Shown here: positions 47,966 to 62,467 of the stretch, piece by piece
How the letters are laid out: every line of letters begins with the position of its first letter
Numbering within the stretch: the stretch's first letter is position 1
Source: Aquila chrysaetos chrysaetos
Taxonomy: Eukaryota; Chordata; Aves; Accipitriformes; Accipitridae
Assembly (NCBI RefSeq): GCF_900496995.4
Contig: NC_044004.1
Coordinates: 81,289,538-81,353,537 of the forward strand
DNA length: 64,000 nt
Reading direction: 5' to 3'
Made by a program: the position numbers and the translations under genes
The notes under the pieces: generated by a model
What the model was told of the DNA's origin: nothing
Databases searched by the model: none
What the model saw: the letters and a program-made list of their open reading frames with translations, nothing else

Positions 47966-50900
47966 CTATGTTAAATGTTTCATGGATTGACTGCAGGGAG
48001 GTCTGAGGTTGGTGTAACGCATTTCAAGAAAAGATGTACAGATACTAAAACAGTTTAACATAGTGCAACGTCTTCATTTTAGTATCTAAATAACTTTGAA
48101 TATCAGCTTGCAAGCATTTTGCGAGCCGATTTTTTTTTGGTGAAGGTTGGGAAATAATAAGTTTCCGTTACAGCTTTTATTTTAAATATTACAGCTTTAG
48201 TGAATTCTGTTTCCTTTGCATGTAAACATGAACATCGAGGCCTATCTGACTATAAATGCATGAGAAAAAGTGTGTTTCTACCTCATACTAAACTTTGTTA
48301 TGAGAAGAAAATTATGTTAAGAAAGAAAACTATCATTTTATGAACTAATCATTTGTGAAGCAAGTCATTGTGATTAAGCGATGAACTAACTGTGTTATTG
48401 TTACCACCCAACCATAATACCTGCTGTACAGCTTGTTTATACTTTCCGTGTCATGCGTATATTTCCTAGTTATTTTCAGTGTCAGTGGATATGTCTTTAT
48501 GATACACTTGAGGTAAATACACACATACTGTGGGTTACTGTTGTTGAAAGCAAGCCTTAATGCTGATATGTCAATTGCTTGTTAAGTTCAAGTCAGAGTG
48601 CTTGTGCTAGGATGTTGGGCATTACGGATTATTCTCCCTTGATGTTTTGTGTGTTTTGATATGAATTTGTGGTGTGGTAAAGAACATGGAAGTGTATAAG
48701 CAAACAGTGTCAGAGTGTGAACCTGTTTATGGCCTGGTTTGCTTTTGACGCAAAGGAATCACTGCAGTAAACAGCATTTTGAATTAATTAATTAAATGTA
48801 GATATAAAATATCACATATGACATCATGGCATGTTCTGGTAACATGCTGCTCTCTGATAAAGATCTTTCAACATTGTGTCAGTACTCTTTCAGCTGATGA
48901 AAGTTATGTGAAAATTTACTTTTTACCTTTTCCTGAATTTTAATCTTCATATTCTCACTGTGAGATTTGTTCTCCTCTATTTTTCAGAAGGTACTTAAAT
49001 TTAAAATACTCCTTTGTAGAGTTACGGATTTTAAGTTAAGAAAACGGTAATACTTGAGAGAAAATATTTTCACAAGTTTGCTTAAACCAGATCTTCCGTT
49101 TTTCTTTTGTTGGCACAATAACGTGATCTGTTGAATTTTGATGCTTAAAATAAACCACCACATTCTGTGTGATTTCATAGATCTAAGTACCTTTCAACGT
49201 GAGAAGCTGCAGCAAGATCAGCACCAGTTACTTATGTGCCATGGGATTTAGTTATGATGGGATAAATCTTGAAATGCTAGGCTAGATTAATAAAAACTTT
49301 GTCTTCCTTAGAAGTCGTCATTTGGAAAGTACTATATTTCAGGTTTTAATTTTTGTACTTCTTTGACCGTTCATGCAGGACCAAGTTTGTCCTTGGTGTA
49401 GCTCATTAATGAGTGGAAGCATATTTGGGAGAATTGGCTTCCTAAGATGGAATGAGGCAAAATTCACACAAAGATTTTTCTACAGGTTTAGCACATAACC
49501 CCATAAAGGAAGGGGTTACATTTCAAAGCAGGACTGTGAAATACCCTTTCTTATCAGAATGCTTGTGATGCCACGTCCATGAATGCAGGGAATGCGTTTC
49601 CATCTCTATTTTCAGAGGTCCCAGAAGTATTTGAGGTTTTTTATTTGCTTGGTTGGTTTTTGTGGTGGTTGTTTTGGTTTTTAGCTTTTTGAAATCCACT
49701 AAACACCTTTTGAAGAGCAAGCTTCTTGGGGAAATCTTCAGATTGTTATTAGGCAATTCTTTAATTGCAGAAAGGTGCACTTTAATTGCAGTTGTGGTGC
49801 AAAAAGTCAACGTTAAAAAGCCTCAAACTGCGATACTTTCTCCTGGCTGATAATAGGTATACAGCTTATAACTAAGACACTGTTTTTCAAATCTAAATTG
49901 TAAGTTTCATTCTACTCACATCTGAACTGCTTTATGATGAGGTAGCAGTTGGCTTTTGTTTCATACTTCTTGCTTGAAATACCCATTGTGATGTAAATCT
50001 AAAGGACTGTTCATTGGGGCAGCTTCATCTGTGAGCAGAGGTAAGAAGTTCTTGGCTTGGAAACGCGTATCCCTTGTACATTGCCTGGCTCTCTGGAAGT
50101 CTTTTAAGCTCAGTGGCGAATTTGGGCCTCTTGTTTGCAAGATTGAAGAAGAGCAGTTTCAATGTATGATAGTTTCAATGTATAATATGGAGGAGTCAAG
50201 ACTAAATGAAACTTCCTTAAGGTAGCTTTGAAATTAAAAGTTATTCAACTGGCTTCAGCCCAGTCATAACAGCATTTGTCTCCCCATCCCTCCTTCACCT
50301 CAGCCATAAATGTTCGTCGAGTTTTATCTGAATCCTTACTTTAGTAGTCCTTCTAAACTGAGCAACTGATCTGGTCACAGACTTACGCTGGTGAAGGTGT
50401 GTTCTCGTCTGTTTCCTCGTATAGTTACAGGGAAATTTCAGACTAATTGCGTGTGTGCAGAGGCATGGGCTTTGGAGGGGAAAGGAAGCTATGACCCTTG
50501 TTCTAGCAGAAGTAACCTTTGTGCTTTTAAGTTGATGATCAGTTATTTATATCTGCTCTGCTCTTACTTACAAATTGTAGTCCAAAATGTAATAAAAACA
50601 TTTAAAAAGAAATTATGATTTTAAATATTTGACTTTATGTGGCAATGCCAATCCCATGTTTTTCTGGTTTTAGTAATAGAAATAATAAATACTTGCAATT
50701 TAAATCTCTTTATTTCAGTATAGTAAAAATGCTTTTGCTTATTAGAATAACATATATTCTCAAAGTAGTCTTAAGCTGAACTTAAAAGTTCTGAGCTTTG
50801 ACTTGGCATTTACTAAGTCACTTTAAGTATTAAATTGATATTAGAATATCAACAGCTAGTTTTGTATCAGTAGAGTATGTTGTAGATGGGCTTCCATGAT

Positions 50901-53900
50901 TTGATTATGCTGATGATTTTTAAAATGGGGGGGGGGGCAGGTATGTAGCACCCCTCTAAAATTAAGTGCAACAGTGAACAAGCACACAGAAAACTAAGAA
51001 CAAAGTGAAGATTGTATGTTTGCTGGTTCTGGGTTCTGTATCGTTTCATCTGATGAAGTTGTTGGGATTTGCTTATTACTCAGTTTCTAAAGTGCGGTGT
51101 TCTGGGCTTCTGTGTGTTGTTTTTCTTGCGTTGGAAGCCATATAGATAAAAGTGAACTTCTGTGAGGTGACTTCACTTTTCCCCTGTCTGTTCCAAATAG
51201 CAAATAATTAACAAATCATTTTTTCCTTTTTGTCATTATCTATACATCTTTTATCTTCTGAGAGTCTTCTGGCTTTGATCCAAACTGTTTTCATATAAAC
51301 GGATCCCATTGTCTTAACAGGTTTGGGCCACTTTTTCTGACTTAAAAAAAAAAAAAAGAATTAGACAAGTGTTTGCTTCTCTGATAATAATTGAAAGGAT
51401 CAATTACTAATGTATTTTCACCGGGTGTAATTTTTGCCAGTAACTCATATTGACAGTCTCTCTGCGGTGGCCAAAAGCACTGTGCCTTTGGTGGCAATTT
51501 GATGGCATCTGTGAGAGGACGATGATGTTCCAGTCCATTTTCTTCTCCAGGGTGCTTTTGTGAATACTGCCTAGACACACCTCTCCCAGCCCTTGGATTG
51601 CTGCAGCAGAAATACAAACCTCTTTATTTATCGGCATACATTTTATTACGAGTAATGTAAGAATCAGCTGGAGGTTATCACTTCTTTGTGAAAAAGCTCT
51701 CGTGAGCTTTCAGGGACCAGCCATTCCATTAGCTTTTGAGCTTTAAGTCTTGGAGGCTTCACTGGTTATCTATATTCCTTCCTAGCAGGAAATTTCCCAA
51801 ATCTTTTCCAGCATCTTCCTATTTTTTAAAGAGGAGAGTATTTCCTATAAGCTTGTGACTGCAGATGCAAGGCATAGCCAGAGGTGACTAGAGCCATTGC
51901 ACTTCCCTGCAACAAGCTCTGATGGGTGAGGAGGCTGAAAACCCCACCCTTTTGGAACAGTATTTTAGTGGCAGCATTGAGTAATCTTGCCGTGGGAAGA
52001 GTATTGCAGTGTCTAAAGCTGTCCAAGTAGAGCACCTCATGATCCCTAAAGTGATTTAAAATACAATACGGAGATGAATGAAATGTGAAGCATATAGGGT
52101 AGTATTTTTCAGTGTAGTTTTTCATGACATGGAGAGAAACGTTTTTGTCGTGTCACTAGATGAACGGTTCATTTAGTCAGGTAGCCTGTGTCAGTCAGTG
52201 CCAGATGTTTTACAGGAAGGCAAGCTCTAATAAGGCTTCCTGTACTCCATAGGAGGAGAAAATAATTCTTCCTAATCTAGCTAAAGATCTTAATGTCTGA
52301 AGTGCATATTTACCTGTGCAAGTTTATTATAACACATGTATTTTTAATGCTAATTTCTGTTCTTACGTACATATGGAGTTATTCCCACACATAGAGTACT
52401 GTCCTTAAGGGCATTTAGTTGCCAGTGAAGCAGGCTTTGTCTTTGTGAGGACAAGAATTAAGCTTGGGATTTTAGCTGTTTTTCTTCAGTATCTTGCTCT
52501 GGTCTGTTTCTCAGGTTAATTACCTGTCAAGAAGCAGTATGTTTGCCTTCCTCCATGTTTTAAGAGTGATTTTTAAAATGTTTTTCCATAGTATGTAAGA
52601 AGGCTTACCTGATAACATGCGGTTGCCCTTTTTTAACGTTTGTGCTCTTTCTGTCCTTCAGCTTAGTCATGGCATTCTTTTCAGTTTGACGTACATGTTA
52701 AATCACAACATGGATATGTTTGCATGTTTACCTGCAAGTATTTGTTTCAATTGCAAATTACCATAATTTAGCAGGCTGCAGGTTCTATCTCTTAAAATTG
52801 AGTTCATTCAGAAAGCTCAGAGTAGTAGAGAGCGCTTGTGAGAGTGTTATTTTTAAAAAAATAAAATTAGAAAATTGGATTTATGATTAGGTGTTCTGTT
52901 TTGAAGGTTTGGAGCTTTTGTTACGTTTTGTTCTTAGTGAAAATCTGAAGAGCTTTGAAATACCAGTGAGAATGAGGACTTTGAAACTCATTGTGGTAAG
53001 TGTTGGTTGATAGTAACTTATTCTAACAGTTTAAAGTAGATTTGAAATTAATTTTCCTGGCAGTTCATAGTTAAGTTATCCATAGCAAATACAATACGAT
53101 TTCGATAATGCCACTTCTGGTTTTCTTTGCAAAGGATTTATTTTCTCTCTCCGTTGTGACTGTATTTGCTCTTGCGAAAGGAGATTCTCTTTATAGCTCA
53201 TACACTGATGGCCCTTACATTGTATCAGAATTTGATGATGCATGTATTGCTCTTGTTATCATTACAGCTTGTTGCTGGTGTTATTACTGGGAGGTATGTG
53301 CTAGAAAAAGTTAAAATTGTAGCGCATGCTTTAACATATTTCCACCTGGAGGATGGGGGAAAGGAATTCTAGTATACTCTGCTGCTCTTCTTGTCATATG
53401 CTTCAGAGAAACGTCCTTGACGCATAGCTTCGTAGTTTGAAGTGATACTCTAAAAACAGTGCTTACAAGTTACCCTGAAAGTTGAAGTTTGTGGAAGCGT
53501 AACCATTAATTGGCAATGGACACATGACCCAAATCCAATGTGTAAAATAACTCGGGGGAGGCATGGAGAATTAAAAAGGTGTTTGCATCATCTGTCATCT
53601 CAGTTTGACCAAGCTCAATGGCGAGGGGCAGGGGGGAGGGAGGGGGGGAAGTACGTAAGAGATGTTTTTCTGTCTGAACTCCAAGATTATTAAGCATGCC
53701 TAAAATTATAAATCGGTTGAATGTGTCTGTCCCTCTTGGGAGCTTCCCATTTTCTCTCATTGTGCACCACTACTTTGGCCTGGACCCCCTCTCCGTTTTC
53801 GTATCTCTTCCATTGAAATGTTAACAAAGGGATTTGGGGGCATTTACTTGGCTACTGCTTTCCTGCCATTTCTTTGTCAGAAGTTGCAAATTCTGGCACC

Positions 53901-56423
53901 GATGCTTGCCTCTGTTTTGTGTGCTCGCTTACTGCAAACTGAAGACTTAACTGCACATCTGAACAGCTCCACTTTCAGAATTGCTTCTGTTGGGAGAGAA
54001 GGGAGAACTAGACGCAGGGGAAAATATGGACTGAATATATTTACCCAGCTTCCAAATCTGCATTCTGATACTGAAATATGGATGTGTTCTTTTCCTCCTG
54101 GTCTGAGAGAAGTTGTGTTCCCTGGTAATGTTTTACTACTTACGTCCAAATCGTACTTCCAAATTAAAGCTTTTGGTCAAATATGAAACAAGGAAATAAG
54201 CACAATGGTAAACACTTAACCTTTATTGTAGATTGGTTCTGTCTGTTTGCACATAATAGTGTACATAGAAAACATTGTTTTATGTTTATTGCAACCTGCA
54301 TCTGCAGGTCAGCTGAGGTATTTAAGCAACTTGCATCTGTTCTCATTGACAGCAAGGTAGAACTACACTTGTTCCTGGAAGAACTGAGACTGAACTTCTG
54401 AGGGTTTGTTCTGCACCTAATTTCAAACCCTCTCTTGGTCTTAAAACCTAACTAAAATAAAAATGGTATTACAGGGTGAAAGTCCTACCATATGTAGGTA
54501 TATATTTGTCCAAATACTAAAGATTATTTATTCACTTTCTCTGGTTATGATTAGTGGTATGTGAAGTCATCTCTGCTGCTTTTATTTACACTTTTATGAT
54601 TCCAAGGTCTGGGTTTGGGTTTTGGGCGTTTGTGGGTTTTTTTCCTTCTGATGGTGAGCATTTTGACTATTGCTTGGAAGACAGAAGGCTTTTTTTTCCC
54701 ATTTAATTGCGAAGTGCCTGTTCTGAGAGGTTGAAATCTAAGTTAGCTAAATATTTTGCTCTACAAATGTAAATACTGCCAAAATAGTGCTTTTCATGTA
54801 TCTGTCCTTCATTTGACCTCTGGAGAAATGTAGGCCAGGGTGTTTCATATGTCAGGGTCTAGCTTCCTCTTTCATAGATGCTTATTGCACATTTGTCAAA
54901 TGCTTTGTAAAGATATCGTGGGCATTTTAAAAAGATTTATGTGAGAAACATAACTTCCTCTGTTTATTGGAAAAGGTTAATAGAGAACAAAAACCTAACT
55001 TAAAGATGGTAGTTCCTTTTTTGTTTAATTCCTTATTAAAAATAATTATGCCTTGAATTTGAAGAAACATCTGCTATGTTTTGGAGAGACACAGAAATCC
55101 AATCTGTCTGTTTATTCCTTGTATGTATTGAGCTCTGTGTATATCTTTGTGTGCATGTTTGTGCAGACTCGTTCTCTGTTTAATCCTAGTATTATGAGAA
55201 ATGTCTTGTGCATGCTATCAGAAAGAGTCGAGAATTTGTGTGGCATGGTTTTAGTATTTTCTTCCAGGGGAGACAGTTGTGCTGTTACCCAGTGTGATTT
55301 TCTAGATTGTTGTCAGCTTGTTCTGAAACGCATTGAGTTTCTGTTGTTTGAATTGGAAAACTCGTTTTAAAGCTTTGCAGCCCTGTTAATTCCTGTTGCA
55401 TCTGATTGGAAGCTGCTGGATATATTCTGCTAAACTGAGTGTTTACTTAATTTCTCTTCAATCTGTTGCATCTATAGATGCCACTGGGTAGAAGCATGAG
55501 CTGTAGCTGAGAGTCAAAAAAGCTGGGGAGGAGGAGCTTACACAAATTTGCAAATATATCTTATCCCTGATTTAGCTTTTATTCTAATCCAGGGCCTCTT
55601 TTGTGGAAATTGAGAAGCATAAATTGCGCTACAGCATATATTTGGTTTTTGTAATTAGGTTTTCAAGTCTAGAGAATGATACTTAATATGCTGAGCAGGC
55701 TGTTACTGGTAAGTCTATGCAACTGTTGGTTTAAGTTGGTTGTATTTGGTAGAAAGGAACTTTGGCTACCTGGTGATTTGAGGTAGCTTCTATTACGTGA
55801 ATTCCTGACCTTTTGTAAGTAGCAAGTATTTCGCAGGAAACTTGGAGAGTAAAACATGTAGGCTTCATTTAAGAAACAACCCCCCAAACCTCTCAAAAGT
55901 AACAAAGTAGGTTTTGTTTAATAATGGAAATGTGAAGCTGTGGGTATTTGCTGGTCAAACGTTTCATCTTGTAATGGGAGGTATTTTTTTATGCTTACCA
56001 CTAATCAAGAATTTATACATAGCTACAACAAGTTAACATCCTGCGGATGCTTTCCAAGAGAACTGTCTGGCATCCATAAAAACAGAATTAATTTATGTTT
56101 TGGCAGTCACTTTCACCTTGAATGTAGAGCATGCTTGTTGAAAAAGTTCACAACTGGTCATGTGGTTTCTTTTGCTCAGTTACAGCCAAATCACTCAATT
56201 GGGTTGTCAGTTGGGCAGCCTCTCCCCCATCCTAAATGTGCTGTATAGGGAGTTGATTCTTTTTATTGTGCATCAGTTTTCACTCTGCCAACACACAATT
56301 GGCAGTGCTGTGGAAAGCATGGCTGCGGTTACATTCCACTGAATGTAGCACTTTACCCAAACCCATCTTCAGTCGGATGTTGTTATGTGCAGAAATAAAA
56401 ACTTCAGAATCTGATCTATAAGC

Positions 56424-56443
56424 AAAAAAAAAAAAAAAAAAAA
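56424..56443. repeat. Poly-A run of 20 in intron 2
   Basis: Twenty consecutive A. I see no retroposed body or target-site duplication beside it, so I do not call a retrocopy. Confidence 0.85.
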
Positions 56444-57849
56444 TGGTGTGAACTGGACGTTTGCTGGATTGAGTGAGCTTGTGCGTGAATCTTGACATAT
56501 GTATGGTATACTGAAGAATATATCAAACCCTGATGGTAAAGTTAGTTCACGGTTGTTACGTGTATAGTCTGCAGGCAAATATGCAGCCCTTCCGAACAAC
56601 TCGTCCAACCCTGTGGCCTCCAGCTGGCAGCTCTCCTTACCTGTGAAACTGTTAATTGATTTGTACAGCATTATGGCCAACGTGCTGGGTCACGTGGCAG
56701 AAAGCGGTCTTCCACACACTCTCCTTTCCCTGCTCTGCAATGAGCAGTGTACCTTGCCCAATGAGGAAGATTAACAAACCTCGATGTAAGTGGAAAGGAT
56801 AACACACCTCCGCTGTAAAGTTTCATCATCTCAGCATGTGACAGGAAGAGAAACACAAACTTACAGCGTGGAAGCTCATATTTGTGGCAAGCAATCTCTT
56901 GCATGTGTTTTCAGAACTTTGTTCTGATTTAATTATAGTCAGGAACTGCTTACTTGTAAATTTTCCGCAATGTGAATGCAAGTGTTGCAGCAACAGTCAC
57001 GTTGCATATTCATGTTGCTGCATGAACAGATGGGGTTCCTACATAATATCCATATTTGACAATCTGATGGGATTTGCCAAGCCTAAGCTTTCATTAAATT
57101 TTAACCTCTTGGAGAGATAGTTTTGTGATTTAATCAGTCAAGGGAGGCCTTGAAGTTACTTGTATTGCATAGCATTTCAAGCTAGTGCTTAGGTATGGTT
57201 TTGGTTTGGGAGACTTCTTGTAGAAATTGTTTTAATAGGCTGTTGCTCATTAGAATAAATAGTCACCAAATTCAAAGATTTCTCTTGAAACCTTATTCAT
57301 TTAGCTGATTTTATTCATATCTTTCAGTAAGTGAAGATGTATTGTATATTCAGTTAAAATATCGTGTAACATGGACAGAGTTCTGTTGCTGTGGTACTGC
57401 CTTCCAGGGAGGATTTTGTACTCTAGGGCAGATGACCTTCAGTTTCCCTTGGGGCAGCTCCAGGTGCTGCTGAACTTTGGTTATTAAAACTCACTTCAAG
57501 ACTTGTTTTCCACCTTTTTTTTAATAGAAAGATGTCTCCAAGATGCAAGTAAATTTCAGTACAGAAAGCAACCTTCAAAAACTGTTTTGGTTATTTATGA
57601 AACACTATAGCTGTGAAAATACAGAGCTCACCTTGGTGCTCTTTATACTGTGTATACTGCTTTTAAAATTAAAAAATGAAACTCAGTTGTAAGGTAGATG
57701 GCTTAGTATTTGCTTTCTTTACACAGCATGGACAGCTATGAAACTGTTGTTAGGATTGCATTGATACATGCTCATGGGACTAAATGCCCTGCTGATCATG
57801 GCATGAACTCCTGCCCTTTTTTCAGGGCTTTTTAGTATCACTACCCCAA

Positions 57850-57867
57850 GGGGGGGGGGGGGGGGGG
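57850..57867. repeat. Poly-G run of 18 in intron 2
   Basis: Eighteen consecutive G on the CAMK2D sense strand. Confidence 0.9.
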
Positions 57868-59939
57868 AGGTTTTCCATCAAATTTCTGCATTCTTTCCAT
57901 GGTGCTCCTGCTGATATTCATCATTTACACTTAGTAAATTTTAGCATGTTAAAACCATTTCTAGTTGCTCACTCTTTCAATTAAAGCCTCCCAGTAGTCT
58001 TTTAATACTGGAGAAGTATAAGATTTGGAAGATGATGGGTACTGGTGCTGGATGGAAGAGCTTCCAAAACCCAGTGACATTTCTTTTATACCGGTAGGAG
58101 TTTTTTATCTTTCGTAGCTGTTGCATTTTGGTGGGGGGAAGGAAGAGAAAAAGGGCCACTGGTATAGCGCTCTGTGTGCATGTGCTTGCGCACACGTTAG
58201 ATGCAGAAAAAGATCCAGCAGAGCTTGTGTGTACCCAGCTGGCTTGTTTGCTGTAGGAGAATGTTTGATGCTAGAAGACCTATTAACTAAAGTAATTTTA
58301 CTTGTAATGAGGGCAAGAATTGCTGTCTTTAAATTTTTGTTTATTTGTGGTTAACATGATTTGTCTCTCTAAATTAAGTAATAAATTGCTTTCAATGCCA
58401 TGTTAATCAAAACATGTTTACTAATGAGATTAATTTTCCCACAGTAGAAGTTGCTTATGTGTGGTCCATCCCACCTCCTAGGAGATGTCTGTTAATATTA
58501 CAGATGTTTTGGGGACCAGATTGATGACGCAGCTAGCCTTGCATAGTAGTAGTGGTAAGCTCTGTATCTCAGAGATGGTTTTAGGCAACCTGAAGTAAGG
58601 GGACAAGGACTCACAAATTAGGTGTATTTTAAATCTGTAATACGTGGAGATTTTTTAAGTCTCAAAATCACGAGGTTTAATACTCAGTCCACATTTTTAG
58701 AATTAGTTTTATTTTGGTCACAGGACAGTGTAGCGGTATAAATCTCAAGAAGTTGTTACATCTCAAGAAAGTTTGTACTCCTTAATGTACAAAATATTTG
58801 AAAAAACATTTCCTTTTTCCTTTAAATGGGGTTGATTCCCCTCAGTCCCCAACTATCTTCTTGTAGTTTTGAATAGTAGGGATTGGTCATTTACCAATAC
58901 TCAAAGTCAAATTTAGAATCAGGTGGGGTTTTTTGGGTTTTTTTTGGTGTTCTGGTGTTGGTCTGTTCTTCGTTTTCCTGTTTCATGTAACAGATGCAGT
59001 CTAGCTAAAACTGATACCTTCTACTTTGAAATCACATTTATCCACTGTCAGACTTCTACAGGATAAGAGACCATTTGAGCATCTATCACCAGGGGTTGGC
59101 CTTAGGGGAAAAATGGGAAATAAAATGAAAGTGTATCCAAGGTGAAGTTGGGTCCTTCAACAGAGTAAACAATCTCATTCGGTAATCAAGCTCTATCTTA
59201 GAATTAACTGGGGAGGTGTGGGGCTTAGTTCTTTTTGCTTTACTGAAGGGAGAGTTTAGTACTGCACTCTTTTACTTTGAAGATTTTTCTGATTTACAGC
59301 CCAACTTTATTCATGGACAGTGTTTGTTGTCTGTGCCTAGGTTGTGCTTCGGAGAATTCTTCATCTTTCATCAGTGTATTTATCAAGGATGGTCTTGTTT
59401 CCATTATTTTTTTAACAGCAATCTTCCTTTGGCTTCCTCCTGTATGACAGACTTGCAATTATTATGGCCATTCTTCCTTATGTATGCTCTAAGCTAATAA
59501 ATATAAATGGATGTTTCCAATGGGGGACTGGATTGACCAGAAAAAAAAGAACAAAGTCAGGTGAGGTCTCATGAGTGGCTTTTAGTAATCACCTGTGTCT
59601 GCATGGGAGGATCTTGTCTGGTAAATTCCAGTGTTTATTTACAGATTCATTTGACTGATTCTAAGACTGATACTGAAGGAACCTCTTTAGTAATTTCACT
59701 TCAGCTTTCCCTTTCATCAGTACATTTCCTGTCACCCCTTTTACCAGTTTCCTACCAATTTCAAAGCTAGTTTGATAATCCCGGTTTTTACTAATCCCCA
59801 GATGTCTCATTTTCTGTGTTTCTACATCTTAAACAATGGAGCCTTGCAGGAGGCATTGATTCCTGCCTGGAAAAATTCCCCAGAGTAATGTTTTAGAGCA
59901 GTACCCAAGTAGTAACTGATATGCATAGATGTAGGTAGA

Positions 59940-60036
59940 TGATTTTTTCTTTTTTTTGTTTTTTTTTTTGTTTGGTTTTGATTTGGTTTGTGTTTGTGTT
60001 TTTTGGGGTTTTGTTTGGTTTGGTTTGGTTTCGGTT
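59940..60036 (+). repeat. T/G-rich low-complexity tract
   Basis: Irregular TTTTG and GGTTT units over nearly 100 bases. Similar tracts occur in the same intron at 47880-47965, 54600-54645, 58922-58962 and 62903-62955, all T/G-rich on the sense strand. Confidence 0.85.
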
Positions 60037-62453
60037 TGCTACAGTTTCTGAAGATCATGCATATTTAAGACCTAAGTCAGAAACCAGTTCTTTCCATACA
60101 AGCATGTTATTCAGTTTCTGACATAGTAGCTTTCTACAGCCTGCCATTACTCTCACCTCTATGCAAGATTGGGTGGAAACTGCTGTGAAAATAGCTCCAT
60201 GAAATGAAGCTAAATTAGGAATAGTTTCTGTTGAGTGTTGACTTTTGTTTCTGCAACCACAGATGCTCATCTATTCAACAAAATGGCTAAAGAAAATGAA
60301 GACTGTGCAAATGTACTTAGAGCAGCTTAATTCATTGTTTAAAGAAAAGTTCTATTGATTCTCACACTAAATTAACTGAAACACTTTCATAATGCTGCTA
60401 ATTGTTGTTGACTAGTTCAGTCAATAAAATATATTGTGTAAAAATGCCTAACTAGCTCAATATGGATTTTGAGGCTTTTCTGAGCGCATAGCATGGCCTT
60501 TTTTTTTTTTTTTTTTTTCCTTAGAGGTCCCTTCCCTTAATGTTTTTCAAACTTTAGTTTATAGACAGCTGGTGTTTCATAAAGTTATGATAGTGGACAG
60601 CAGAAAGTTCCTGAACAGGGAAAACATACGAGTTTCTGGTTAAATGAATTGCACTCTGTGCAGTTCTCTTGGCTGGTTTGTATTTACAGCTTTTTGTGAG
60701 GAAATTGTGGCAGTTACCAGTGAATATGTTGGTCTGAGGGGTTGTGTAAGAGGACTCAGATGCTGCTTGTCTCATGTAAGTGTGCTGGTGCTCTGTGGAA
60801 CTGCCTGTTAGAGCTTTTCCTGGGAGAGGAACTGATAGAGACCATGGTGAGTGAGGGCACCTCGCTTCCCTGAGCTTTCTGTGGGAGCTGGGCACTTGAT
60901 GCCAGTTCCAATTCCATGGTGAAGTGCATCTAGAGCTTCTGGAAAAAAGGGCTAAGTAGGCAGGTTTAAAAACTTGAACTTGGTGAACGTATCTTTTTGG
61001 AACAGAAAAGTTCATTATAATTATATCAAGTCTCTACAATCTGATCTTGAAAATGAGGTGATTTTACATAAATCAACAGTGGTTGTGTATTTAGCAATTC
61101 AGGTAAATGTGACAACTAACATACTGAACTTTGCTAACAAGTGTAAGCATTCATGAGTTCAGTACCTGGGTTTGCATCTGTTACGTTGACTTTCCTATGC
61201 AGAAAATAGTAATTTTTATTAAAAATTATATGAAACAGGTTTTCAAACAAAAAGATTTATTAGTAGTAAACCAGAAAGCTTCACATAAAGCCACATGCTG
61301 TTTGGCATAAGCTTTTTTTTTTTTTTTTTTTTTTGATTTGAGTAGTGTTTTTATAAATATGGGAGGTATGTATTTAAATGAATGGAGTATGAAGCTCCCT
61401 TGCTCTTGTGAATATTTAGGTTCATTGATTTAACTTCTAAAGTAGAAGTGTGTCCCTTGATGTTGGGCTTGTTACTTAACAAATCTTAATAATGATCAAT
61501 CAAAAACTGATACTAGACAGATTCAAAACCAAAACAACAAACAAAACTGATTATTTTTAGTAAAGTGTTTTGAAAATTTGTTTATATTCGCCCTGCTCCC
61601 TTCCTGTCCTGGATCATCCTATCCTCATTTTGAAGGAGGAAGGGAAGGAAATCTCTACAAAGAGAAGAGAGTAATGCTCCCTTGTAGGATGTTTTGCAAG
61701 CTGTAAGACACAGTTCTACAGAAAGGCAGGGGGGAGGAGATAATAGCTTGTTTCCAGTATTGAAATACAGACAAGAAATATGAAACAAGTCTATGGTAAT
61801 TCAGAATTAGCACTGGCTCCTTTAGTAAGTAATACAATTCTACAGTCATACCAAGTTAATACTAATATTATCAGATTTCAACAGCAGAAGTCAATTGAAT
61901 CAGATGCATATTCTTTACGTCTCTTCAATATTTGGGAGGCCATGCGAATTCTATATAGAAAAATAGGATTATGGGAATGCGAACAGAGCTATATACCTAA
62001 AGCTACAATCGCGTTCCTCCCAGAAATCTGAGTAATGCATCAAAGCTCAGATATCTGAAGTTGACCCACCTGAATCTGTATTTCATAGCACAGAGTTACT
62101 GAATAATCCGAGCTGTGATTGGGGAAAAAAAAAATTCTCTTTAATTATTTTACATAAATGCATTTTCAGCGTGAGAATGACATGTACAACAACAATCTGA
62201 ATTACTCAAAGTGGCTCCAAAATAAGAGGTAAAAAACTCAACAATTGTCTTATTAAGCAGACATTGTCAGCTCCTTTGGGAATTTTACTACTAATTTTAC
62301 CCAGAAGGTACTTAAGACAGCATGATACGTAGCTATATAAAATTATCTGTGTGAATTTTGGGTATTTGCAGACTAAATCTGCTTCTGGACTTGCATGCTG
62401 GGATGTACAGAATGCAAGCATTTGCATTTGATGTTTTCTGTCTTTGAAGGATT

Positions 62454-62467
62454 CCCCCCCCCCCCCC
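62454..62467. repeat. Poly-C run of 14 in intron 2
   Basis: Fourteen consecutive C. Confidence 0.9.

Noticed and set aside
53818-54186. 122-codon plus-strand open frame in intron 2
   Set aside because: No recognisable domain, and the length is within chance expectation for this much sequence.
56380-56460. A20 run as the tail of a processed retrocopy
   Set aside because: No gene-like body precedes it on either strand and no target-site duplication is visible.
60554-61015. 153-codon minus-strand open frame in intron 2, starting with ATG
   Set aside because: I recognise no family. In 64 kb of six-frame sequence an open frame this long is near the chance expectation. No splice or promoter context supports it.
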